From the NCBI GenBank assembly GCA_023426225.1, contig JAFABD010000236.1:1-22803 (forward strand): a stretch of DNA of 22,803 nucleotides, given 5' to 3'. Positions 9,345 to 16,868 of this stretch are shown here, in pieces (the stretch's first letter is position 1; each line of letters begins with the position of its first letter). The position numbers and the translations under genes were made by a program. The notes under the pieces are model-generated. The model was given only the letters and a program-made list of their open reading frames with translations, did not search any database and was not told where the DNA came from. Source of the DNA: Pseudomonadota bacterium (GTDB lineage Bacteria > Pseudomonadota > Alphaproteobacteria > Sphingomonadales > Sphingomonadaceae).

Positions 9345-9950
9345 TCAGCTCCTGCCCCGCGAACCGATGCGCGGTTCGGTGCCACTGAGCAGGCGATCGA
9401 TATTCTCGCGATGCTTCCACAAGACAACGAGCGTCAGCGCGAGCAACGGCAGCACCAGATCGAAGCGTCCGAACCAGGCACAGGCCACCGGCGCGCTGAT
9501 CGCCGCAGTCATCCCCGCGAGCGACGAGATCCGCGCGAGCGCGAGCAGGCCCAGCCACACCACGGCATAGACGAGACCCGCCGGCCAATAGAGCGCGACG
9601 ACGATTCCCATCATCGTTGCGACACCCTTGCCGCCGCGAAAGCGCAGCCACACCGGATAGCAATGACCAAAAAAGGCAGCGACCCCGCCCAGCACGCCGC
9701 CGCCCGGCACAACCATCGCCGCCAGCAGAACCGCCGCCGAGCCCTTGAGGAGGTCGAGCAGCAGCGTCGCGGCGGCCAGCCCCTTGCGCCCGGTGCGCAG
9801 GACATTGGTGGCACCGATATTACCCGAACCGATCTGGCGCAGATCGCCCGCCCCGGCGAGCCGGGTCAACAGCACGCCGAAGGGAATCGACCCCAGGAGA
9901 TAGCCCAGCAGGATCGCCCCCGCGGGCGCAGTCCACAGAAAATCGGTCAA
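9345..9950 (-). CDS. plsY: Glycerol-3-phosphate acyltransferase (acyl-phosphate dependent)
   Basis: A 201-residue integral membrane acyltransferase that moves an acyl group from acyl-phosphate to glycerol-3-phosphate, the first committed step of phospholipid synthesis. Hydrophobic segments at about 8-28, 56-100, 110-130 and 140-185 flank the PlsY motifs: GSIPFG (20-25), DLRQIGSGNIGATN (36-49) and FGHCYPVWLRFRGGKGVA (94-111). The start is TTG 9950: an in-frame TAA lies three codons upstream (9957-9959), no ATG or GTG is available near the first membrane segment, and AGGGGG sits 9 bases before the TTG. It heads the plsY-dprA unit and is divergent from murI (61 bases). Confidence 0.95.
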   Translation of the reverse strand: MTDFLWTAPAGAILLGYLLGSIPFGVLLTRLAGAGDLRQIGSGNIGATNVLRTGRKGLAAATLLLDLLKGSAAVLLAAMVVPGGGVLGGVAAFFGHCYPVWLRFRGGKGVATMMGIVVALYWPAGLVYAVVWLGLLALARISSLAGMTAAISAPVACAWFGRFDLVLPLLALTLVVLWKHRENIDRLLSGTEPRIGSRGRS

Positions 9951-10011
9951 CGCAGATTACCCCCTGTTGCCGCCAAGCTAAGCGGTCCAATAGGTCGGCG
10001 CAACGATTCCC

Positions 10012-10842
10012 ATGTCTGCGAAAGTGCCGACTCGCGTGTCAGACCCGCGTCCTATCCTGTTCTTCGATTCCGGCATCGGCGGCCTGTCGGTGCTGGGCCC
10101 CACCGCCCGGCTGCTGCCGCAGGCACCGCTCGTCTATGTCGCCGACTCGGCCGGCTTCCCCTATGGTACGAAGACCGAGGCCGAAATCGCCGGACGGGTA
10201 CCGGCCCTGCTCGGCCGCCTGGCAGAGCGATTCGATCCGCGGCTGATCGTCATCGCGTGCAACACCGCCTCGACGATCGCGCTGGGGGCTGTACGCGCCG
10301 CGCTCGACCTGCCGATCGTCGGCACCGTTCCCGCGATCAAACCCGCCGCCGAGATGAGCCGGACGCGCGCGATCGGCGTATTGGGGACCGAGGCGACCGT
10401 CCGACAACCCTATGTCGACGATCTCGCGGCACGGTTCGCGGCCGATTGCCTGGTGCTCCGGCACGGATCGGCCGAACTGGTCCAACTGGCGGAGGCCAAG
10501 CTCGCCGGCGAGACGCCGTCGCCTGCGCGCCTGCGCGCCGTGCTCGACGGGCTGCTGGGACAGCCGGGCGGCGAGCGCGTCGACGTGATCGTCAACGCCT
10601 GCACGCATTTTCCCCTGGTCGAGGCGGAACTCGCCGCAGCGGCGCCGCACCCGGTACGCTTTGTCGACGGCGGGCCGGGCATCGCGCGGCGAGTCGCCTA
10701 TCTGACGCAGGGACAGCAATGGCCCGAAAGCCCGGTGCCAGGCCGAGCGATCTTCACCGCACTCGATTCGCATGCCCGCGCGCTGGCGCCGGCGCTGGCG
10801 CGGTTCGGGCTCACGCAAGTCGAAGCGCTCCGCCCAGCCTGA
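10012..10842 (+). CDS. murI: Glutamate racemase
   Basis: A 276-residue cofactor-independent racemase that makes D-glutamate for peptidoglycan. The Asp/Glu racemase fold is clear: FFDSGIGGLSV (17-27), YVADSAGFPYG (42-52), and the two catalytic cysteines, Cys83 in ACNTAS and Cys197 in NACTHFPL. The PYG(T) motif and the C-terminal RFGLT-like end fit full length. ATG 10012 has no obvious Shine-Dalgarno; GTG codons at 10024 and 10036 lie closer to the conserved beta-strand and could be the real start, shortening the protein by 4 or 8 residues. It is divergent from plsY and convergent with a tiny minus-strand gene 20 bases downstream. Confidence 0.95.
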   Translation: MSAKVPTRVSDPRPILFFDSGIGGLSVLGPTARLLPQAPLVYVADSAGFPYGTKTEAEIAGRVPALLGRLAERFDPRLIVIACNTASTIALGAVRAALDLPIVGTVPAIKPAAEMSRTRAIGVLGTEATVRQPYVDDLAARFAADCLVLRHGSAELVQLAEAKLAGETPSPARLRAVLDGLLGQPGGERVDVIVNACTHFPLVEAELAAAAPHPVRFVDGGPGIARRVAYLTQGQQWPESPVPGRAIFTALDSHARALAPALARFGLTQVEALRPA

Positions 10843-10862
10843 AGCAACCGCCGACGGGCGGT

Positions 10863-11027
10863 TCAGGCAAGGCGCGGCGTCAACAGCCCCATTGCCCGGT
10901 GCAGCGTCTGATACCGCTCGGCGAGCTGGAGGTGGATCAATCGCGCGCAGTGATCATCGGTACGGGCGGCCTGCGCGCGCTCCTCGTCCTCGCGCCTTCG
11001 GAAATAATCGCGATCATGGTCGGTCAT
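10863..11027 (-). CDS. 54-residue conserved-looking small protein, function unknown
   Basis: An open frame of 54 codons starting at ATG 11027 with AGGGGAG 9 bases upstream, the strongest ribosome site in this gap. The product starts MTDHDRDYFRRREDEE and continues as a charged, Ala/Leu-containing helix with HLQLAERY near residues 32-39. The pattern YF.RR..EE..A..A followed by H..LA.RY recalls small helical proteins I associate with sphingomonads, but I cannot confirm homology without a search. There is no signal peptide or membrane segment. It is convergent with murI (20 bases between stops) and divergent from hemA across 274 bases. It is probably a small cytoplasmic alpha-helical protein; no function is assigned. 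Confidence 0.65.
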   Translation of the reverse strand: MTDHDRDYFRRREDEERAQAARTDDHCARLIHLQLAERYQTLHRAMGLLTPRLA

Positions 11028-11301
11028 CACAACGGCTCCCCTGGGTTCGGACCGGGTCCGGATAAAACGCCTGAGCCTGATCGAGCCGGCATCGCCGGCG
11101 GGCGCGGCAGGCGAGTCGCCACGCGCAATGCCATCTTAGCAGAAAATGCCCGTGCCGCCGTCACCCAAATGACGTTGCCGCACCGGGCCGCGCGTGGAGG
11201 AAGCCGCCGCCCTGCCCCCAAGGAACCGGTGCGGTTATTGGGATAATTGCTTAGAGGCGGATGCTGGAAACGCGGGCAATTCAGGCGTAGGAGAAACATC
11301 C

Positions 11302-12546
11302 ATGCGTACCATCGACAGCCCGTCGCCCGCCGTTGATTACTCGCGGGTGTTCAGCCAAGCGATCGACCGGCTGCACGCCGAAGGCCGATACCGCGTGTTC
11401 ATCGACATTCTGCGCAACAAGGGCATGTTCCCGAACGCGCGATGCTTCGCTGGACATAACGGCCCGAAGCCGATCACCGTCTGGTGTTCGAACGACTATC
11501 TGGCCATGGGGCAGCACCCCAAGGTCATCGCCGCGATGGAAGAGGCCCTCCACGACGTCGGCGCCGGATCGGGCGGCACCCGCAACATCGGCGGCAACAC
11601 GCATTACCATATCGAACTGGAACACGAACTCGCCGACCTGCACGGCAAGGAAGGCGCGCTGCTTTTCACCTCGGGCTATGTCTCGAACGAAGCGACGCTG
11701 TCGACGCTCGCCAAGGTGATGCCTGGCTGCATTATCTATTCCGACGAACTGAATCACGCGTCGATGATCGCGGGCATCCGCAATTCGGGCTGCGAAAAGC
11801 GCGTGTGGCGTCATAACGACCTCGCGCATCTGGAAGAACTGCTGGCCGCCGACGATCCGTCGGTCCCGAAGCTGATCGCGTTCGAGAGCGTCTATTCGAT
11901 GGACGCCGACATCGCGCCGATCGCCGAGATCTGTGACCTGGCCGACAAGTACAACGCGCTGACCTATCTGGACGAGGTCCATGCCGTCGGCATGTACGGC
12001 GCGCGCGGCGGCGGCATTTCGGAACGCGACGAGGTCGCGCACCGGCTGACGATCATCGAAGGCACGCTGGGCAAGGCGTTCGGCGTGATGGGCGGCTATA
12101 TCGCCGCCGACCAGATGATCATCGACGTGATCCGCAGCTATGCGCCCGGCTTCATCTTCACGACGTCGCTGTCACCGGTTCTGGTTGCGGGCGTGCTGGC
12201 AAGCGTGCGCCACCTCAAGCAGTCGTCGGTCGAGCGTGAGGGCCAGCAGGCCGCAGCGGCGATGCTCAAGCGGCTGATGGCCGAGGCCGGACTGCCGGTG
12301 ATGGCATCGACCACGCACATCGTCCCGCTGATGGTCGGCGACCCGGTGAAGGCCAAGAAGATCAGCGACATCCTGCTTGCCGAATACGGCATGTACGTCC
12401 AGCCGATCAATTTCCCGACCGTGCCGCGCGGCAAGGAGCGACTGCGCTTCACGCCGGGACCGTCGCACACCGAGGAAATGATGCGCGAACTGGTCGACGC
12501 GCTGGTCGAAATCTGGGGCCGGCTGGAACTGCGCCGCGCCGCCTGA
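11302..12546 (+). CDS. hemA: 5-aminolevulinate synthase (C4/Shemin pathway)
   Basis: A 414-residue PLP enzyme condensing glycine and succinyl-CoA to 5-aminolevulinate, the first heme precursor, by the C4 route typical of Alphaproteobacteria. It has the alpha-oxoamine synthase landmarks: GSGGTRNIGGNTHYH (89-103), the PLP-contacting YLDEVHAVG (222-230), and the Schiff-base lysine Lys258 in GTLGKAFGVMGGY. FTTSLSP and the C-terminal RFTPGPSH are also present. ATG 11302 follows AGGAGA by 7 bases. The 274-base upstream region has no gene and probably holds the promoter; I see no convincing FNR-type (TTGAT-N4-ATCAA) site in it. Transcription ends at a strong hairpin 18 bases past the stop. Confidence 0.98.
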   Translation: MRTIDSPSPAVDYSRVFSQAIDRLHAEGRYRVFIDILRNKGMFPNARCFAGHNGPKPITVWCSNDYLAMGQHPKVIAAMEEALHDVGAGSGGTRNIGGNTHYHIELEHELADLHGKEGALLFTSGYVSNEATLSTLAKVMPGCIIYSDELNHASMIAGIRNSGCEKRVWRHNDLAHLEELLAADDPSVPKLIAFESVYSMDADIAPIAEICDLADKYNALTYLDEVHAVGMYGARGGGISERDEVAHRLTIIEGTLGKAFGVMGGYIAADQMIIDVIRSYAPGFIFTTSLSPVLVAGVLASVRHLKQSSVEREGQQAAAAMLKRLMAEAGLPVMASTTHIVPLMVGDPVKAKKISDILLAEYGMYVQPINFPTVPRGKERLRFTPGPSHTEEMMRELVDALVEIWGRLELRRAA

Positions 12547-12563
12547 GCATCACCGAACGATCC

Positions 12564-12592
12564 AAAAAGGGGGAGCGATTGCTCCCCCTTTT
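12564..12592. terminator. Symmetric rho-independent terminator between hemA and btaB
   Basis: GGGGGAGC (12569-12576) pairs perfectly with GCTCCCCC (12581-12588) around a GATT loop. It is flanked by five A on the left and four T on the right, so either strand gives a GC-rich stem plus a U-run. It sits between the convergent hemA and btaB stops and should terminate both. Confidence 0.9.
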
Positions 12593-12621
12593 CATGTGCG
12601 TCGCCGACGATCGGGCAGAAA

Positions 12622-13299
12622 TCAGGACGGTCGCCGCAGCACCGCCCGCCAGGCATAGCCGCGATAGAGCGGCGTAAACGTCGTCGCGAGCCCGTGTGCC
12701 GCCGCGATCCGATCGAGCACCTGCGGCAGATCGGCGCGGGGGTAGACGTGAAAGTCGTTGAGCGACTTGAAATGGAGCCGCCGCGCGAAAGCGGGAAGCC
12801 GCTCATATTGTCCGAAATCGACGATGTGGAGGCTTCCCCCCGGCGCGAGCGCCGCGGCGCCCTGCTCGATGGCGGCGATCCAGGGCGGGATCATCGACAG
12901 CGTGTAGCTCATGAACACGCGATCGACCCGGGCGAGCCCGAACATCGCCGACAGGTCGAAGCGCCCGGCATCACCCTGCGCCAGCGCGATCCGATCGCCT
13001 AGCCCGCGCTTCGCCACCGATCTGTGCGCCGTGTCGAGCATCGCCTCGCTGATGTCGAAGCCATGGAAGCGTGCATTCGGCCATTGCCGTGCCGCGACGA
13101 TCAGGTTGCGCGCGGTGCCGCAACCGATCTCGACCACATTGCCGCCCGGCGGGGGCGCGAGCTCGCGAATCAGCCGATCGCGCCCCAACAGGTAAAATTT
13201 GCGCGTCAGGTCATAGAAATGGCGATGGAGCGCATAGGTCGCGTCCATCAGCCCCTTCTGATCGGCGGCGACGCCCTCGATCTGCACGCCCCGCGTCAT
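12622..13299 (-). CDS. btaB: Diacylglycerylhomoserine N-methyltransferase (BtaB)
   Basis: A 225-residue class I SAM-dependent methyltransferase. Motif I is VVEIGCGTARN (55-65), followed by GFDISEAML (80-88), GDAG (109-112), and the post-motif VDFGQYERLP. The N-terminal HRHFYDLTRKFYLLGRDRLI stretch is the pattern seen in BtaB-type enzymes. BtaB adds three methyl groups to diacylglyceryl-homoserine to give the betaine lipid DGTS. The assignment rests mainly on coupling to btaA: the btaB ATG overlaps the btaA TGA as ATGA. The frame is open far upstream, but that part is antisense noise inside btaA. The gene ends at the shared terminator. Confidence 0.9.
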   Translation of the reverse strand: MTRGVQIEGVAADQKGLMDATYALHRHFYDLTRKFYLLGRDRLIRELAPPPGGNVVEIGCGTARNLIVAARQWPNARFHGFDISEAMLDTAHRSVAKRGLGDRIALAQGDAGRFDLSAMFGLARVDRVFMSYTLSMIPPWIAAIEQGAAALAPGGSLHIVDFGQYERLPAFARRLHFKSLNDFHVYPRADLPQVLDRIAAAHGLATTFTPLYRGYAWRAVLRRPS

Positions 13300-14543
13300 G
13301 CGTGCGGCTTCAATGTCCAGAGGTGGACCGCGCCATACACCGCCGACCGGTCCCGACGGGTCCAGTCGTCGCGCAGTTCGCGCGGCGCATAGTCCCATTG
13401 GTCGAGGATCGCCGCCGGCACATGGCCCGCGACGACGTCGGGGGTGGCCGCTGTGCGATAAAGGACGCGCGCGCCGGGCGCGGCAGTACGCGTGATCGCC
13501 GCCCAGAGCCGGGTCAACTGCGCGTCGGTCATCCAGTCCTGCGCATCGAGCAGAATGAACCGGTCGAGCGACTGGGCCGGCATCGATTCGAGATAGTCGA
13601 CCATGTTCTGGTGCCGGATCTCGACGCGATCCGCGCGGCTGTGGACCGCGTCGTAATGACTTGCCTGAAGATAGGGGGGCAACGGCGCGTCCGGCCCCTT
13701 GGCATAACCGCGCCCGAATGCCTGCCACGCATAATAGTTGTCGCGGATATCGAAATCGCAGGCGAGCTTGCGCAGGCGGCTTTCAAGCGCGCCGGTGATA
13801 CCGCCCACGGGATCGTCCGCCTTGAGCAGATCATATTGTGCCGGCGGAATGCCGAAGCCGAACAGCGTCGCCGGCTGATCGACCAACCACCGCAACAGCC
13901 GCTTCTGGAAAAAGGGCGCGTATCGTTCGGCATAGATCTGGCGCTGCTCCTCGATCGAGCGCGCCGCCAGGATCGCCCGCGGGTCGATGCCGTAACAGCG
14001 CGCGAGAAAATGGCCGATGCCGATCAAGCCGCCGAGCAGACCCTCGCGATAGAAACCCCGGGCAAAACCGCTGATCCGACGCCGCCCGCGCCAGTCGCGG
14101 GAATCCCAATAGGCGCGGGTGTCGGCATCGAGCCAGGGGCGGAGATAGTCGCGATAGGCAACCAGATTGTCCCGCCGGTCGGCATCGCCGAAGAAGGTGC
14201 GGAAGCTCGCATGCCCCGGAAGGCGTAACGCCGCCTCGCGCTTGAGCCGGTTGAGCGCGATGTGCGCAGGATTGAGGTCGACCGCGGTGATCGCGCGCGG
14301 ATTGGCGGTCAGATAGGAAAAGACGTTGCACCCGCCCGAAGCGATGGTGACGACATGGCTGTCGGGCGTGATCGCCAACGCCTCCATGTCGATTTCGGGG
14401 TCTTCCCAGATCTGGGCATAGACCAGCCCGCGAAAGGCGAAAGTGAAAGCTCGTTCGAGCATTCCCTGCTTTGTCAGACGGTCATGCCGATGCACCGCCC
14501 CCCGCACCGCGCCGTTCCTAGGCGCCTTGGCAACTGAACGCAT
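13296..14543 (-). CDS. btaA: Diacylglycerol 3-amino-3-carboxypropyltransferase (BtaA)
   Basis: A 415-residue BtaA/DUF3419 enzyme that transfers the 3-amino-3-carboxypropyl group of SAM to diacylglycerol, the first step of DGTS synthesis. Visible landmarks are YAQIWEDPEID (42-52), the SAM-site TIASGGCNVFSYL (66-78), AVDLNPAHIALNRLK (87-101), FLDAQDWM-like FILLDAQDWM, and RVLYRTAA near the end. Length matches the family. The frame extends 13 codons further upstream to a TTG, but ATG 14543 has AGGAG at 6 bases, so I choose it. btaAB lets bacteria replace phospholipids when phosphate is scarce, as in Rhodobacter and Sinorhizobium. A PhoB-like site and a leader hairpin lie upstream. Confidence 0.93.
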   Translation of the reverse strand: MRSVAKAPRNGAVRGAVHRHDRLTKQGMLERAFTFAFRGLVYAQIWEDPEIDMEALAITPDSHVVTIASGGCNVFSYLTANPRAITAVDLNPAHIALNRLKREAALRLPGHASFRTFFGDADRRDNLVAYRDYLRPWLDADTRAYWDSRDWRGRRRISGFARGFYREGLLGGLIGIGHFLARCYGIDPRAILAARSIEEQRQIYAERYAPFFQKRLLRWLVDQPATLFGFGIPPAQYDLLKADDPVGGITGALESRLRKLACDFDIRDNYYAWQAFGRGYAKGPDAPLPPYLQASHYDAVHSRADRVEIRHQNMVDYLESMPAQSLDRFILLDAQDWMTDAQLTRLWAAITRTAAPGARVLYRTAATPDVVAGHVPAAILDQWDYAPRELRDDWTRRDRSAVYGAVHLWTLKPHA

Positions 14544-14560
14544 TCCCCACTCCTGGCCGG

Positions 14561-14578
14561 ACGGCCCGAGCGGGCCGT
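14561..14578 (-). promoter_or_regulatory. Perfect stem-loop in the btaA leader
   Basis: ACGGCCC (14561-14567) and GGGCCGT (14572-14578) pair perfectly around a four-base loop. On the transcript the stem ends about 6 bases before the btaA Shine-Dalgarno (AGGAG, 14554-14550). It could modulate ribosome access or mRNA stability. No regulator is implied. Confidence 0.45.
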
Positions 14579-14618
14579 GCAAGCCCGACCTATAACAAAA
14601 TGAGATCGGGTCATAACA

Positions 14619-14652
14619 CTATTAGCAGGGTGGTGTGACAGAATGCGGTCAT
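14619..14652 (-). promoter_or_regulatory. Candidate PhoB-controlled promoter of btaA
   Basis: On the minus strand the 18-base segment 14652-14635 ends in CTGTCAC, a near-perfect PhoB half-site, with a degenerate ATGACCG eleven bases earlier in place of the first CTGTCAT. Ten bases further on lies TAATAG (14624-14619), the spacing at which a Pho box replaces the -35. One half is good, the other poor, so this is only a candidate. Confidence 0.35.
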
Positions 14653-14744
14653 CCCGCAGGCCAATCGCCCGGCCGCATGCCGGTCCGTGTCCGCAACGCG
14701 GCCGAGCACCTGAAAAAGATCCGCGGGGGGGCGCTTGCCCGATC

Positions 14745-14779
14745 GCCAGCCCGCCCCCTTCGCCGACCACGGGGCTGGC
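14745..14779. repeat. Inverted repeat downstream of the lipoprotein gene
   Basis: GCCAGCCC (14745-14752) and GGGCTGGC (14772-14779) are perfect 8-base arms with a 19-base C-rich loop, starting 12 bases past the lipoprotein stop on the minus strand. A weak GGGC/GCCC hairpin and a T5 run follow at about 14712-14740. Together they may act as a terminator for the lipoprotein gene. Confidence 0.35.
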
Positions 14780-14790
14780 CCGCATCAGGT

Positions 14791-15054
14791 TTAGCGCGCC
14801 TGATTGTCAATCGCGTCGCCCGCGTTATCGAGCCCGTCCGAAACGGCATTACCCACATTGTCCGCACCATCGCGAAGCGCCTGCCCCGCGCGATCGGCAC
14901 CGTTTTCGATACGATCGCTCAGCCGATCGGCAGCATTTTCGAGCGAATCTCCCGCGCGATCGAGCGAATTGTCGACGCGATCCTCGGTCCCCGGCGAGCA
15001 GGCGGCAAGCCCCAGCGCAAGTGCAGGCACCAGGACAAAGAACGACTTCGACAT
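14791..15054 (-). CDS. Small lipoprotein with five 11-residue repeats
   Basis: An 87-residue protein with a lipoprotein signal: Lys3, a hydrophobic core, then the lipobox LAAC with the lipidated Cys19. After a short SPGTEDR linker, residues 28-82 are five tandem 11-mers with no gaps and a partial sixth. Their consensus is D/E-N/D-x-x-D-R/N-A-G-x-x-L/I/V, with Asp at position 5 and an aliphatic at position 11. This predicts a long amphipathic helix with an undecad period, like apolipoprotein or LEA helices. The second of two adjacent ATGs (15054) is chosen because GGGAG lies 6 bases upstream; 15057 would leave only 3. It is divergent from rpiB by about 50 bases. The exact role is unknown; it is probably envelope-attached, with the helix lying on a membrane or a partner. 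Confidence 0.85.
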   Translation of the reverse strand: MSKSFFVLVPALALGLAACSPGTEDRVDNSLDRAGDSLENAADRLSDRIENGADRAGQALRDGADNVGNAVSDGLDNAGDAIDNQAR

Positions 15055-15108
15055 CATTGACTCCCTATGGTCTAGCCAGCGGACGCGCACCGGCGTAGGG
15101 AGCGCGCC

Positions 15109-15561
15109 ATGTCGCACCGCATCGCCATCGCCTCGGACCACGCCGCCTATGCCATGAAGGCAGAACTCGCCGATTGGTTGCGTGAGGCCGGCCACGACGT
15201 CGCCGATCTGGGCACGCACGGGCCCGAGAGCGTCGACTATCCCGACTATGGCTATCGCCTCGCCGCCGCGATCGAATCGGGTGCGGCCAGCTTTGGCGTG
15301 GCGCTTTGCGGATCGGGGATCGGCATTTCCATCGCGGTCAATCGCAACCCGGCGGCGCGGTGCGCGCTGGTTTCCGAGCCGCTTTCGGCAAGCCTGGCGC
15401 GCCAGCATAACGATGCCAACGTCATCGCGCTCGGCGCCCGGCTGACCGGAATCGAAATGGCCAAGGCCTGTATTTCCACCTTCCTCGAAACCAGCTTCCT
15501 GGGCGACCGCCACCAACGTCGCGTCGACAAGCTGAGCAACCCCGAAAGGAGCCCCGCATGA
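15109..15561 (+). CDS. rpiB: Ribose-5-phosphate isomerase B
   Basis: A 150-residue RpiB/LacAB-family isomerase converting ribulose-5-phosphate and ribose-5-phosphate in the pentose phosphate pathway. ASDHAAY (8-14) supplies phosphate and ring-opening residues, Cys67 in CGSGIGISIA is the catalytic base, and RQHNDANVIALGAR is the conserved back segment. Length is typical. AGGGAG lies 6 bases before the ATG. Its TGA overlaps the glyA ATG as ATGA, so it is translationally coupled and heads the rpiB-glyA-nrdR-trmJ unit. Confidence 0.96.
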   Translation: MSHRIAIASDHAAYAMKAELADWLREAGHDVADLGTHGPESVDYPDYGYRLAAAIESGAASFGVALCGSGIGISIAVNRNPAARCALVSEPLSASLARQHNDANVIALGARLTGIEMAKACISTFLETSFLGDRHQRRVDKLSNPERSPA

Positions 15562-16868
15562 GCACCAACCCCGTAACGGCAGGCCTGCAACCCGACGGCT
15601 TCTTTTCCAAATCGCTCGCCGAGGTCGACCCCGCAGTCTTCGCCGGCGTCGCGCACGAGCTCGACCGCGAGCAGCATCAGATCGAACTGATCGCCAGCGA
15701 GAACATCGTTTCGAAGGCGGTGCTCGAGGCGCAGGGTTCGGTCTTCACCAACAAGTACGCCGAGGGCTATCCCGGCAAGCGCTATTATCAGGGCTGCCAT
15801 CCGTCGGACGAGGTCGAGCAGCTGGCGATCGATCGCGCCAAGCAGCTGTTCGGCTGCGGTTTCGCCAATGTCCAGCCGCACTCGGGCGCGCAGGCGAACG
15901 GCGCGGTGATGCTCGCGCTGACCAAGCCCGGCGACACCATCCTCGGCCTCAGCCTCGATGCGGGCGGCCACCTGACCCACGGCGCCCGCGCGGCGATGAG
16001 CGGCAAGTGGTTCAACGCGGTCCAGTACGGGGTGCGTCCCGACGATCATCTGATCGATTTCGACCAGGTCGAGCGGCTGGCCAAGGAACACAAGCCCAGC
16101 CTGATCATTGCCGGCGGCTCCGCCTATCCGCGCCACATCGATTTCGCGCGCTTCCGTGCGATTGCCGATGAAGTGGGCGCGCTGTTCATGGTCGACATGG
16201 CCCATTTCGCCGGCCTGGTCGCCGGCGGCGTCCACCCGACCCCGTTCGGCCATGCGCATGTCGTCACCACCACCACGCACAAGACGCTGCGCGGTCCGCG
16301 CGGCGGCATGATCATGACGAACGACGAGGCGATCGCGAAGAAGATCAACTCGGCGGTGTTCCCGGGGTTGCAAGGCGGTCCGCTGATGCACGTGATCGCC
16401 GCCAAGGCGGTTGCGTTCGGCGAGGCGCTGCGCCCCGAGTTCAAGAGCTATGCCGCAGCCGTGGTCGAGAACGCCAAGGTGCTGGCGGCGACGCTCAAGG
16501 AGCGCGGTGCGAACCTCGTCTCGGGCGGCACCGACACGCATCTCGCGCTGGTCGACCTCACCCCGCTGGGCGTGACCGGCAAGGACGCCGACGAGGCGCT
16601 GGAGCGCGCGGCGATCACCTGCAACAAGAACGGCATCCCCAACGATCCGCTGCCGCCGATGAAGACCAGCGGCATCCGCGTCGGCTCGCCGGCGGGCACC
16701 ACCCGCGGCTTCGGCCCGGCCGAGTTCCGCGAGATCGGCAACATGGTCGCCGACGTGCTCGACGGGCTGCGGAACAAGGGCGAGGCGGGCGACGCCGCGG
16801 TCGAGGCCGATGTGAAGGCCCGCGTCCGCGCGCTGTGCGAACGCTTCCCGATCTATAACCAAGCCTGA
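15558..16868 (+). CDS. glyA: Serine hydroxymethyltransferase
   Basis: A 436-residue PLP enzyme that turns serine and tetrahydrofolate into glycine and methylene-THF, the main one-carbon source for thymidylate and purines. It shows YAEGYPGKRYYQGC (67-80), HSGAQAN (108-114), DAGGHLTHG (134-142), VDMAHFAGLVAGG (212-224) and the PLP lysine Lys242 in TTTTHKTLRGPRGG. Full length. AAGGAG sits 7 bases before the ATG inside the rpiB end. Its stop shares one base with the nrdR start (TGATG). It also makes the glycine that hemA uses, though that gene is in a separate unit. Confidence 0.98.
   Translation: MSTNPVTAGLQPDGFFSKSLAEVDPAVFAGVAHELDREQHQIELIASENIVSKAVLEAQGSVFTNKYAEGYPGKRYYQGCHPSDEVEQLAIDRAKQLFGCGFANVQPHSGAQANGAVMLALTKPGDTILGLSLDAGGHLTHGARAAMSGKWFNAVQYGVRPDDHLIDFDQVERLAKEHKPSLIIAGGSAYPRHIDFARFRAIADEVGALFMVDMAHFAGLVAGGVHPTPFGHAHVVTTTTHKTLRGPRGGMIMTNDEAIAKKINSAVFPGLQGGPLMHVIAAKAVAFGEALRPEFKSYAAAVVENAKVLAATLKERGANLVSGGTDTHLALVDLTPLGVTGKDADEALERAAITCNKNGIPNDPLPPMKTSGIRVGSPAGTTRGFGPAEFREIGNMVADVLDGLRNKGEAGDAAVEADVKARVRALCERFPIYNQA

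Noticed and set aside
11245..11281. AATTGC/GCAATT inverted repeat in the hemA leader
   Set aside because: Six-base arms with a 25-base spacer are too weak, and no known site such as FNR matches.
14770..14795. AACCTGAT-like string on the minus strand after the lipoprotein gene, resembling part of a TPP riboswitch
   Set aside because: The 5' conserved CTGAGA part and stem pairing are missing, it is downstream of a gene rather than upstream, and no thiamine gene follows.
15061..15102. CTCCCTA/TAGGGAG inverted repeat between the lipoprotein gene and rpiB
   Set aside because: The two arms are the Shine-Dalgarno sequences of two divergent genes, so symmetry is expected.
15252..16862. A 536-codon minus-strand open frame opposite glyA and rpiB
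   Set aside because: No recognisable domain, and it lies opposite two textbook enzymes.
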